A stretch of 64,000 nucleotides of DNA. Source: Collybia mongolica (Eukaryota; Basidiomycota; Agaricomycetes; Agaricales; Clitocybaceae). Below are positions 1 through 11,484 of this stretch, piece by piece (positions within the stretch are counted from its first letter, which is position 1; each line of letters begins with the position of its first letter). The notes beneath the pieces were generated by a model. It did not search any database and had not been told where the DNA came from. It was given only the letters and a program-made list of their open reading frames with translations. Location of the stretch: contig JAAXNY010000016.1 of assembly GCA_013420905.1 (NCBI GenBank), positions 1,364,001-1,428,000 of the forward strand, written 5' to 3'. Position numbers and translations under genes: made by a program.

Positions 1-3000
1 GGATACAATTGCACGGTAAGCAACTTTGTCACTCGTGTTGTCTAAGACCCCTTCATCCTTGAACAAGATGACTGGTGGCGGTTTCCGCGGCCCCTGTACC
101 GCAACTTCTGGTATTTTGGCGCAGTTCGAGGTTGAAGGTCTTATGAACTCTGGGATCAGCCCACGCCTGGATCCTGCAAGCCAAACTTATTGGTTTGATG
201 ATCCGGTATGTTACTATTCTATCTTCCTTTCTATATCGTATCAATAGTCCCAGAATGGTTCCTTGGTTACTTTTGATCTTGCGGACACATGGCAGTAAGT
301 TTGTCAGCTCCCCCCTCCTCAATCAATGTGACCTGGTTCCAGAGCAAAGGAAAATTTTGCAGCAACCAGTTGTTTTGGTGGCACATTTGTCTGGTAAGTC
401 GTTCAAGAACTAATTTGCGCAAATCATTTATGGGTTTCCAACCAGGTCATTGGACCAAGTTATTCCAGGAGTAAGGCATGATGCAGCTTGCTTCAGGTAG
501 CCTTCTAATTTAAATTTTTCAGGGTGTGGGTTCAGGGGGAGGTTCAGGCAGTGGCGATCCACCGACCTACACTGAGATCGTTTGGAGTCCGTTTTTCTTT
601 CCTTTGCTCATGGTTTTGAGTGCTCATGTTTCCCAGACCCAAACCCTTATCCGAGCCCCGGCGCCCCCTCCGAGACATTTGTGCAGTCTGCAGGAACTTT
701 CGTCTCTACAGGCGTCACAGTTGTACCTACCACTACCACCACGCTCACACTGACCTTTGTCAATGGTGCCTGGACAGAAACCGTTATTGGTAGCACAGTT
801 GTATCGGGAACCACTAGTAGGACTACTGGAACGAAGGTCCACCCTGCGACAACGTCTTTGCATACTACCACAAGGACTTTGGTTTCTACCATTACTAGGA
901 TATCTACTGTCACCAAGACCGCAACGACAGTTGACATTCCCGTCCTCCGCAGACTACCACCGTCACAATCGACGGATTCCCAATCACTTTGAACTCCGGA
1001 GGGACACCAATCAACACGCCAGCCCCGACATTTATTACCCAGCCCAGTGCAATAACACCCAGTTGGAGTACGTGTTCTACCTTACCACGTTTACTAATTA
1101 TTTTCTGATGTCCTGCGCGCAGCATTGAACATTTTCCCGCCAGAAAGCGCATCCACTGTTACGTTCACAGCCCCACTCACGGATAGCCCCACATACAGCT
1201 CAGAGGTTCCTGTGCCGAAGACATCCAATGAGCCAGCCACGGTTACCGGTCCTAGCGACGACCATACTCGGTGTGATCCTACTATCAACGTTTGGAATCT
1301 CATTTTCGGAGGGGCTATCTCAGGCTGTTTGCCTATTGATGTCGGTATTGTACACGGGATCACCCCCAAACCCATCAAGCCACCTAACTGGACAGGGCTG
1401 TGGACAGATCCATTCCCTCTGCCTACAGGACCTCCAGGTGGTGGGGGGGACCCAGGCAACACGAACACCCAGACGTCTACGACCAGCTCAACATCCACGA
1501 CCAGTTCAACATCCACTTCTGCTTGTGCTCAGCGTACTGCGCATTACAACCTCCCAGACGATCCCGAGAATGCTGATTTCGTATTGCACGGCACTGATCC
1601 AACCTACCGCAAGCGGGACGTTCATCCTCCTGCTGAACCCCGCCGTAAGTGACGATTTTGTAACGCTTCACCCACGTAACATGGGTCTACAGATAAATCA
1701 AGTACTCCTACCGGGCCAAATGTTGCCAATATCAGTACTACAATCCATTACCAAAGAACGTTTCCCGAGGGACCCTCGTTGTAAGTCGCTTTGTCGATGA
1801 TATACCTCATATACACATGTTTGTTTTCAGCTTTATCGATACAGGGTTGTGGTCCCGGCGCCCAAGTAGTCTCCCCGACGTTCGTGGAATTGGGCGCCGG
1901 GAAGTTTTATACCGTTGGTAGTCAGGTCACTGGGGAGACTACCACCAACCTCGACGCTTATATGGTTCAAAGCAGGCCTGAAAAGGAAAAAGTTCGTGAG
2001 TGCTATCTACCCATCAAACATTTAGTGTTCTCTATAGAGGAGCATGTATTTGAGTAAGTTTCCACCATGATAACCATTAATCCATACCAAATTTCGCAGG
2101 CTTGGTTATATCGACCAATTCATGCGAGGTCCACCCATGAATGCAATGGACTGCAATTGGTACGGTGTCCCCCCATACTATTGGAAAGTCAACTCTGATC
2201 CATCCACAGGATTATAACCAACATATTCAGTTATACCCGAGCAGATGGATCGAACTTTGGAGCAGCACTTATTGCGGCGATTGACACTGTAAGAAAATGC
2301 ACAAAAAAACGTTTTTTACTCCTACTCACGTTTTCCCTAGCCTCAAAACATGGTTTGGGCAGACGAGGCCATGAATCAAGGTACTTTCCTTTCAATAACA
2401 CGATGGGTTCATTCCGACATTGTCATAGCCAAGTCCAACGTCGTTAATCGGAATAAAGCCACCGCTGACAACCCACCAAAGAAGGACGGCTTTGATGCGA
2501 TCTTTTAACTTCGATTTGGGCGTTACCGAAGGGCTTATATATAACTTGGAATTTTTCCTGCGCAATCTTGCCGCTCTTGGTTCATGTGAGTCGGTGACCA
2601 TAGACTGGAACCGTTACATATTTATTCCTCTCACCAGACTTCCATGCTACCAGGGCGGTCTTCCGTTCTACAGCTGCGCGTGTCCAGCAGCTTCTTTCAG
2701 AGATCACACCAACCACTCCGCCTGAATCCGATGCCAGTCTCCCACTCTTATTCAACCAATGGCTTGAAGCGCTTGTCCAAACCTACCCTAGCGGGATCAC
2801 GTAAATCCCGATCTTTTTCTAATAACCAGACATGCCTAATTTTCACCCAGAGCACGTACCAACAATGCATGGGCCTATTACCGTAACGCAATGAATATGG
2901 CGTCTATTCGGTCAGGAATACCCGTCCCTCCATGCTTCACCCTTTATACCGCGGGTGTTGTACGTGGCTTCTTTTGCCCGAAAGGATTAGGATTTTAACT

Positions 3001-3671
3001 TCTGACTTTCAAACAGCTTAATCCCTCGTCGTTCGAGTATCTAGTATGTCATTCATCCTATTCAGTCGTGTCCTGGGCCAAACCTCTCACCAAAGGACTT
3101 GCTTCCCGATCTTCCCAACTTGCCACGATGCAACACGCCTGGAACTACAGGATCTGTCGGTTACCTCGATGCCAACTCTCAGCCGGTTTTGATATCCTTC
3201 CTTGGCCTTCAGAGAATAATGGGATCCGGAAATCAGGTCCGTCTCGTGTTCATGGTACCCCATGTATGTTATTATACTCATTTTCGCCATGATACTCAGA
3301 TTCGATATGCCATGGGCTCCGGAACAACCATTTCTGGGTCGCACTGGCAAGCTTTGGATGTATCCGCTATCGGGCCCGGTTGCAACGACGTGGTGGGCGT
3401 GAGCGATTTCGTTCCGACGCCACAAGTCGCTAGTGTCGATGCAGAAGTGGCGTTGAATTGTGGGACTTCCACAGGGAAAGTGGACTCTCCGTTTAGCTTT
3501 GTTGTGAACGGAAACATACTGGTTTGCGCTCTGACCTCTCAGGGCCGTCCGGGCGGAACAACTCAGCAATTGCTTTGTGCGACGACAGCAGCTGCAGCTA
3601 CGGCCTGTGCGTCTAACCCAGGCGCGGGGTCATTCGATGGCATGAAACAGCTTTATTTCTTCGCTAACTAA
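1..3671 (+). CDS. GH18 (class V) chitinase with killer-toxin-like C-terminal region, 5' end outside window
   Basis: Cleaves chitin; secreted or wall-associated in this family. The window opens inside the gene. The first exons (to 15; 68-205; 248-294; 343-393; 446-458; from 523) splice in phase into the C-terminal part of a GH18 barrel: GGFRGPCTATSG, SQTYWFDDP, and AKENFAATSCFGGTFVWSLD followed by QG. The catalytic DxxDxDxE strand must lie upstream of base 1. After the barrel comes a Gly/Ser linker and a long Thr/Ser-rich stretch (about 680-960), then a proline-rich segment with WNLIFGGAISGCLP (about 1290-1330) and TTSSTST repeats (about 1480-1520). The rest (about 2100-3671) spans several short exons, including ADGSNFGAALIAA, the layout of subgroup C chitinases that resemble the alpha subunit of the yeast killer toxin. 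The last exon reaches the stop at 3671. Middle introns were not all fixed, and a frameshift in the middle cannot be excluded. Confidence 0.72.
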
Positions 3672-4447
3672 ATTTGTTTCGGTTCGCCCAAGTTTCTCTT
3701 TATCCCACCTGGTGCAAGGATATCTAGGGAATAGTAAAGTATTAGAATTTAACATTTCTGGACTGTCAGAACGCCTGTGCGCTAGATCTAAACGCATCTT
3801 GGTTTGTTTCTCTGTGTGTAATAGCGGACTGAGATCCGTTTGCTCAGTTTTGTGTTGTACTTTACAAAGGTCCTTCACCCTTTCGCAGGCCGCTTCCTAC
3901 TGGTAAAACTGAGTATTATTTTCCCAGCGTTGGACTCCCATGTTCGCCCATAGCTTGCCTTTAATTATGTTGATAATGTAGATAGAATAAACCATACATA
4001 GTGTGTCTGTGAGGTTGAACCGTACCTTAATCAATGTTGCTGAGGCGTTGTCGAAGGTAGGTTCGATGATATGCATTGCAGGCGTGATTCCAGGTCAACG
4101 TCACGAGGAAGATGGAAGAACGTGAAATAAAGGGGAGTGTTGGGTAGTAGCTCCATCTCACCCCCACTCCGTTGCTTATGAAGGATTTGTTGCACAAGAA
4201 GATTCACGAGAAAAAGTATTTCCCACCTTGTTATGGAAGTCTAGGGCACGGTTCGTGATGTATGGATACAGCGTGTGAGAGGCATAAATACTTTCCATCA
4301 AGACTATCAACAGCCATAGGGACAAGAGCTTAATAAAGTCTCAAGAACTAGCCAAAAAAAGTACATGAATGATATGCGAGTACAAGCTTTCCACAAATCA
4401 AGGGACCACGGGGGACAAAAACAGTTCCAACCCAAAGCAACCGAGTC
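3672..4447. other. intergenic, no gene seen
   Basis: AT-rich spacer between the chitinase stop and the decayed glycine-rich family copy. No reading frame here has convincing coding character. Confidence 0.5.
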
Positions 4448-5300
4448 TTAGTGCCGGACCAGGTGCGAGAGACGCACTAGAGCTGGCGAGCGGAGCGGCC
4501 TCGCCGATAGTCCAGAGTTTCGCGTGAATTCCGTCGGAAGCCCAGTATCAGGCGTAGCTATAGATCCATATACGGCGGAGTTTCTGTGGCCATCTGAGAC
4601 GAGAACATTCGAGCTTACACAGTAGTACTTAACGGCCTGTTCTGGCTGTGGCCAGACGGATCGCTGGTTCTTCGAGTTGCCGACCAAAGTGAAAGATTTC
4701 GAGGCGATCTCGTCGGACAGCGCCCGCACGGTGTCTCTGGTCCCCTGGCGGTATATAGTTCCAGATGACTTCGGCTTTAAAAGCTGCGCAGGCCAGCAAT
4801 CCTCTGGATCAATCGGGACATTCCGGGGGGGGAGGGGGACCTAAAGGAGGTGTTGAGGGTAATTTCCAAGAGCTAAGCAAAAATTTACCTCAGACGCCTC
4901 GAGATATACTATGGAAACCACGATGATCCAGACGACGGGCCATTAGAAGAAAGGCATCCCTCGCCCTTTGAGTGCCGGGCTTTGCCATCGCCAGGATATC
5001 CGCTCCCATACTGTCTGAAATGTACAACTAGGTGGCAGTTGGCTGACTTTGTGGACTCACCTTGAACCATAGATGTCTCGCCCGCTTCCACCACCGGTAG
5101 GAGGGCGGGCCAGAAGAGGATTGGTCCAGGTGCTAGAGTAAAGGAAGGTTTCCCCTCCCCCGACCCGGGTGCCAGGAGACTGTCCACCCGCCCGCCGCTG
5201 CCACCATGGCCCCCACCCTACTTTCTTCGGGAGAGTTTCGTGAAGAGAAGCTGGCGATGAACAGGATGAACATGTGGATCATGTAATCTCGCACAAGGCG
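4448..5300 (-). pseudogene. decayed copy of the glycine-rich membrane-protein family
   Basis: Oldest-looking of three tandem family members. On the minus strand an MFILFIASF-like start near 5270 is followed by a Gly/Trp-rich broken stretch. QYGSGYPGDGKA (about 5015) matches the conserved QYGSGYPG block of the intact copies. A shifted frame next to it still reads KGRGMPFF, stop, WPVVW, which is the family's GRGFPFxFWP membrane block with a stop and a frameshift. The 3' exon keeps WPQPEQAVKYYCVSSNVLVS (about 4590-4650), matching the family's PQPEQAIQYYRASS block, and then drifts out of frame before the hydrophobic tail. It has the same orientation as the copies at 6497-7499 and 10446-11484. Confidence 0.75.
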
Positions 5301-6496
5301 CAGGCGCTTTTCATATAATCGAGCTGGCACTCATACTATAGTTGCCCGTGCTATATGTGGCCATGAGTACGAGAAGATCTTTTCCGAATTCAACGTCTGC
5401 GAGGGACAACCAGGAAGATATGTACCTCGGACAATAATAGAGCGTCTTCGAAGACAACGCCTGGCCATGGTGCTCGTACAAATGCACAGCAGTGCGTTTT
5501 CAACCGCCAAGACCTAGTTTAATCTGACGAAAAGAGACAGATCGGGAGACAAGGGACAGTACGGCGCCAGGTATTGTGGCACTGTTATACTTGCTTAGGG
5601 AGGTGGCCACACCAGTGGGTCCAAGGTTCGGAACGCCGCGAGCCAGAACGCACACTACCAATGTCGTCGAGAACCATCCGGTAGACGGACGCCACAAATA
5701 CCTCCTTTGAGACTGGACTCACAATCTCGTCCCGTCGATAAGACAGGAATTGATAACGCACATCTTCCTGTGTGATAGATAGTGTGAGAGGATCTACGCA
5801 TAACAGACTGATTACGATTATCAGTTTGGTCCAATACCTGGAAATGTGGGAACACCCACAGGGTTATAGTATAGACCCAACAATTGAACATTGGAAAATC
5901 GCAGATCACGCCGAGTGCGAGGATTCTCAAGTTTTACCTCCTTCTCATCTGGCATCATCGAGAAGCTTGGCTCTGCCACACGTTTGGACTTTGTCGAAAA
6001 GGGCCCGGGGAACATGATGCAGTCTCATGACGGCACTATTCTTCAGCCTCGTTGTAAACACGTTCCCTGGAAAAGGGCTATAAGTTTCGGCTAGTCACAA
6101 GAGCATCTCTGTGTCAGGCACTGTGTGAAGAGAAGAGTGCGGAGGAAGTATACCTCATCAGACGCTGAGCTTGAACGAGGACACACCGCGAATACCGACA
6201 ATTTTACTGGTCATCAAAATATGAACGAAAGTTAAGATCTTCTCTAGGACACCTTCAGGATACAAAAAAGGCCTGGGCGTAAAGTACGGGTATTCTGCTA
6301 CCACTAGCTTTGTGTATACAGGGCGAAGGGTCTGGAAACCAACAACTCGTCAGATGAGTAGGCGACGGCATCTATAAAATCTCACGTACTGTGAATACAA
6401 TTCGTGTCTTGGTCGGTATCGCAATCATAGATATAATAAAGAGAAATCATGGATATGAAATGGCGTTGTGGTAATGTATCGAGGCCGTGAAGGGAT
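5301..6496. other. intergenic, no gene seen
   Basis: Spacer between the decayed and the first intact glycine-rich family member. Only short overlapping frames with no family resemblance were seen. Confidence 0.45.
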
Positions 6497-7499
6497 TTAA
6501 ATGAGATGGGACATGTACCAAACGACCCAGAAAAGGCCGAAGATACTCATGTTCGGCGCCGCCCAAGCCGCGATGCCAGCGGAGTCGACAAGGGGAACAG
6601 CGTTACCGATGGTGGAGTTCAAACAGTCAAGGAGATTTTTGTCAATATTTGAGGGCAGCGGGGCGTCAGGGGTGCCTTCTGGCCCAAGTGCGCCGGTATT
6701 ATTGTATCCGTCGAGAGAAAGCGCCACACTGCTGGCGCGGTAGTATTGGATCGCCTGCTCTGGTTGAGGCAACGCCGTCGATGAATCGTTATACGCAGAA
6801 GGAGTGGAAGAGCTGTTTCCGCTGAGCATGGAATCGCACTGTGTGTGAATCTCGGGAAGGAGATCTACGACCGTCGTGTTATCAGCGAGGAGGCGGTAGG
6901 TCGTGTTTGTGCTATTCGAGGTGAAAGCGGCGGTCATCATGGGCCCACCCGGTCGGCTGCTATTATCGGGCCTTCCATACTGCATGACATTCGTTAGTAC
7001 ATGGGACAAACCGGGTCAATGTTAGCTAACCTCGTTATTGTGCAGATACGCGCCAGCCCCTACACCTGCAACACCGCCCCAGGCGAGGGGCCAAAAAATG
7101 AATGGGAAACCACGACCCCCAACGCCACGACCCGCAATTCCGGGGTAGCCGCTTCCGTACTGTCTATTGGATTGTTAAGCATGGTTGACCCACAGAGGAA
7201 CGAAAGACGCACTGATTCCCGTATACTTGACCCCTGGTTCCGCCTCCCGCCGAACGACCAGCAAACGGTTGGCCAGCAGGTATGGGAGCGGGCGTGCCAC
7301 CCCCCGCCCCGGAGGTTGACACGGACTTGCTAGATCCGCCGGAGTTGATTGAAGACGACCTCCCACCTCCAGCACCACCGCCACCGCCACCGCCCGCTGA
7401 CCCACCGCTACTACTACCTCCCTTCCCACCTCCTCCTTTCCTCCGGTAAAGTTTTCTCAGCCTCACCTTTGAAGGCTCCGAGATGAATGGCACGAACAT
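6497..7499 (-). CDS. glycine-rich putative membrane protein, family copy 2
   Basis: Function unknown. Three exons, 7499-7227, 7159-7031 and 6979-6497, give 294 aa; the introns are 67 and 51 bp, both GT...AG and phase 0. The order is a basic start (MFVPFISEPSKVRLRKLYRR), a long Gly/Ser low-complexity region (about residues 20-70), RGQ-YGSGYPGIAGRGVGGRG, and one hydrophobic segment (FPFIFWPLAWGGVAGVGAGA, about residues 109-128). A stretch rich in N-glycosylation sequons follows (NSS, NST, NTT, NDS), then PQPEQAIQYYRASSVALSLD, and a second hydrophobic segment at the very C-terminus (MSIFGLFWVVWYM). There is no N-terminal signal peptide. My reading is a cytosolic Gly-rich head, a glycosylated outer part, and a C-terminal anchor that could be a helix or a GPI signal. 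The start was chosen by match to the start of copy 3. Confidence 0.82.
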
Positions 7500-10445
7500 T
7501 GATCAAATCGGATAACTGGTTTTTTTTTTTTTGGTTAAGAGGAACGATGGGCGAAAAAAAAAAAATGAAGGAGACATACGTACACGAGGGCGAGAGAGGG
7601 ATTGCCTGGGCACGACATTGGGTGATCACACAGTTCCATATATGTTCGGCTTCTGAGCTAAATCGGGAAAATCCCACGGGATGCACAGCATTTTGGGCCC
7701 ACGTGAACTTTTTAGCTTGTTACCTACCAACCCCAAGGTTGACCCCTATAGGACGTGAAGGCAGTGCACAGTGTATCTTCTGGCTGACATGCGGTCTACT
7801 ATATCTTAACAGGTTATCGCATCGCTACGCGTTAGGTAAGTTCTATCCAATATTTTAACAACAGATTCCGATGAATCATAAATATTCCTACCCAACTGCC
7901 CCACAGGCTGCGTCATCCCGAGGCTGTATTGTGGTCAAAAACTCCACGATGTACTTATTCGAGTGAAATCAAATACACTGACGGAGTATTATTTACCCAT
8001 ACCAAATCCTTCTGTCCACGATTTTGTCTCGCAGGGCGGCACGAACACTGCCATAAACCCGATTTGTGACTCGATTCAAATACGAAGCTCCCGCCGGGGA
8101 CGGCACTCGGGTCCAGGCTCCTGTATCCCACAAGATTTTCATAATTTTGGAGCATTCTTGCAGAACACCCATACTCTAAAAAAAAAAAGGAACCTTTTCA
8201 AGCTGTGGCGATAATTACTCTCTCCATTCCTCACGGTCACTAATAATAATTCATTTGATCTGAATAAGGTGTAGTATTTGTTTCACCCCACGAAACACCT
8301 GGCGCTCTGTTCTTCGGCACGATGCCTAGCCTACCGCAGCCTGATTACCTGATTTCACGCTAATATATCGTCTGTGAGACGTTTTTGCACAGCCCACTAT
8401 ACCCACACGTAATGCAAACCCTACCATGGGTTCAGTCCTCGGTCTTTTGCTTTGAAATTCTACCCTTACGCCATATGGAGAGTCCAGGTCTCCTTTTGCA
8501 CTGAGGGATACGCGTTGTTCAAGGCGGTCCACTATGCTACCTCAAGCTTTCACATATCGAGTTCCATAGGAATTGACCCACACAGGCACCCCCAGAAAGC
8601 ATCCTAGACCCTGATCTGTGACTGGGACACACATACCGTAATCTCGTTTTTCACTTGATCACCAAAGCTGTCGAAACGCCCTCAGATGGTGCTGCACATT
8701 ATTTCTCCTCCGGTTCTTTCCACCCAAGAAATTGAGCTACACTCTTCATATCAATTCACTTGCACCATTACAGGCATAACTTGATCCGAAGAGAGTGGCA
8801 TCGGAGGATCTCTCACCAATCCTGTGCAGGAATGACATCGTATCCCCTGATATACGCCTTCCTCCTTTGAAGTTACGCGCTACTTCCACGATGACACTTC
8901 TATACCGCCCAAACCTAACGATGCATGACACCATGCAGTGACGGTTTCAGAGTACGAGGTACATGTGTATTAATCTCACGCTCACAACTTATGATGGTTG
9001 CTCTCAGCGTTCTGAATCCCAAAGATGGGAATTGTGCTTTCCTTATCGCTCAAACGAAAATTAGGACGCTACTCCGACCCGCTTGCGATGTCAATTGATA
9101 GTCCGATCGCTATCACAGGTTGTCAAGTCCTTTGAGATGCAACCATCCTAGCCTCCAGAATTTCTTAAATTGGTCGGTTGAAGCCTGAAGGCAGGCTGCC
9201 CACACTAAATCTATGGGATTTATTCCTTTCTCGCATCTGATTTTTTTCAGGTTCCCCCCGCCCACGCACAAGTAGATTTCGGGGTTCCGACAGGCTGTAG
9301 CCTGCTGTATATAACCCCGTGAGCGCTGCGCCACGCTGGTGTTGAACCGGATCAATAGCGGGAAATCAATAGATGCCAGAAATGCCAAGTATCTACAGAC
9401 TGCCCATTTGACTTACGTGGCGAGGACCCGTCCAGTTTGCTGGCTTTAGCCTTTTACTGGCAGTGTCGGTCATGCCGAGCTATAGAATGGACGTTGATAA
9501 ATTCATATCATTTACTTATAGTTTAGGTCTGGATGTGGATCCTTCTTCACAAAAATAAGCCCTAAATTACGGCTAGGAGGTCACTTGGATTCTAGCAATT
9601 ACTAACCATGCTATACTATGCCGTACATTCTCTGATCTCATATTTGATCTTGAATTGAGGGACCCGGATAGAACAGATGTACTATAGTTTATGATTCGAT
9701 GAAGTGCCAATAGGGTGCGGTCGATCTTCTCTTTGGTGCTGTTGGTGGCCGACGGCTTGACTGGAACTCGATTATTTTTAGATATCATGGTGCGGCACCG
9801 CTATCCCTCCCCTAAATAGGAACAGCCTAATACAACATTATTTTGGCGCTCGAATTCGCAGAGGATATACTCGTATGCACATGTGTGTAAGTGAGGTCGG
9901 ATTCAGGGTCAATGCGCACTTCAAGGTCCCTCACCGTCGGCGGGGCTTTGGTACGGGCTGTGGTGTTCCAACCAACGTCTGAAAAGGCATTTCGCCAACT
10001 TTTCTCTTTCTGAGATCCAAGATCTGAGGACGTCAATTATGGACCACGCCAGGGAAGCTCAATTGCAGTGTCTTGCCACATGTATTACTGAACAAGTTAG
10101 AATGTTGAAAGGCAGGAAAGTTGGCTTCGTGTTGGACAGGTACGCGGGCTCCTCGCTCACTAAAATTCTTTCCTTGAGGTCACAGCATGCGATGACATTT
10201 CGCCTAGATTGGCCTCGGGTCGGAACGACAATGATGGTCGAAATGGTTCTCTCTATGAGTTTACAGGGGTGGGCGAATGCAAATCTCGGTTTGGTATACT
10301 AGAGATTGAGTATAGCACAGCTATAATCGTTACAAGAGGGGTAAGGCTACAGAATGATACATATATTAGCGATAAATATGAGGTATAAATTTGGTTTATG
10401 TGGGTATGGAATTATAGAAGGCGGAAATTAAACGGACGTCATAGA
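7500..10445. other. intergenic, no gene supported
   Basis: About 2.9 kb with only short, mutually overlapping frames. It has a T12 run near 7520 and an A12 run near 7557, just upstream of copy 2. Nothing conserved was recognised. Confidence 0.45.
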
Positions 10446-11484
10446 TTACAAGGTGTTGCAAAACCAAATCACCCAAAAGACCAGAAAGATCAATGCGCCC
10501 GAATGCCCGGAATTGCGCATACCACTTCCCACCAAGGGAATGGATTCGCCGATAGTTTGATTAACGCACGTCATCAGGTTGGTATCGATGTTACTGGGAA
10601 GGGGCGTTGGCGGAGCTGATTCATCGGAGCCAGATGCGGCAGTATTGTTGTATCCGTCAAGTGTAAGCACGACGCTGCTTGCTCGGTAATATTGGATAGC
10701 CTGCTCAGGTTGGACACCAGACATCTGAGAGGAGTTATACGCTCGGGGCGAGGACAATTGGAAGGTCGTCGTACCACCGCAGCTCGAAGGTATCGTTGAA
10801 TGTAGATAATGTACCGTTGCGTTGTCGGCAATGATGTGGAATGTGGACATGTTGGAAGCAATAGAGATCTCCTGGAGAGGACCCCCTGGCCTTCCCGCAT
10901 TGTCCGGTTTGCCGTACTAGATAACAAATTAGAACATGCCTGGCGCAAGAATGATCTGGACGGCTTACTTCTGAGCTGTACAGGTATGGCGCGCCAACTG
11001 CTACGGGAGGGATGAAAACCAACGGGTAGAATGCATATGGGAAACCGCGTCCCGCGACACCACGGCCAGATATGCCTGGATAACCGCTTCCATATGTCCT
11101 AGAAATTACAACGTCAGATTCATACCCAAGGTGGCAAGTCAGGGTCACTAACGATGTCCCATACACCTGCCCACGTGTTCCTCCTCCGACCTCTCGTCCA
11201 CTGAAAGGTCGTTGTGGCGGGATAGTGGTTTTGGGACCACCACCACTACCGAAGGGAGTAGCTTTGATATTTTGGCCCCCTGAAGTTATGGAGACGGGCG
11301 CGCGACTTGCCCCAGCGAAATTGGCAGATCCTTTCGCTATCGCGCCAGTACTAGACTTGACAGAGCCGCCACTCCTCGAACTGCTACCCCCACGGCCGCC
11401 TCCTCCATGACCGCCTCCGCCTCCGCCTCCACCCTTGCGGATGAAAAGCTTGCGGGTGGGCTTAGGGATGTAAGGGATAAACAT
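10446..11484 (-). CDS. glycine-rich putative membrane protein, family copy 3
   Basis: Paralogue of 6497-7499, function unknown. Exons 11484-11165, 11098-10969 and 10916-10446 give 306 aa; introns are 66 bp (phase 2) and 52 bp (phase 0), at the same places as in copy 2. The first intron is a multiple of three without a stop, so its retention would still yield an open frame; copy 2 argues that it is removed. The order is MFIPYIPKPTRKLFIRK, a Gly-rich tract, a Ser/Gly tract, GQV-TYGSGYPGISGRGVAGRG, a hydrophobic segment (FPYAFYPLVFIPPVAVG), GVQPEQAIQYYRASSVVLTL, a sequon-containing region, and a hydrophobic C-terminus (ALIFLVFWVIWF). There is no signal peptide. Confidence 0.82.
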
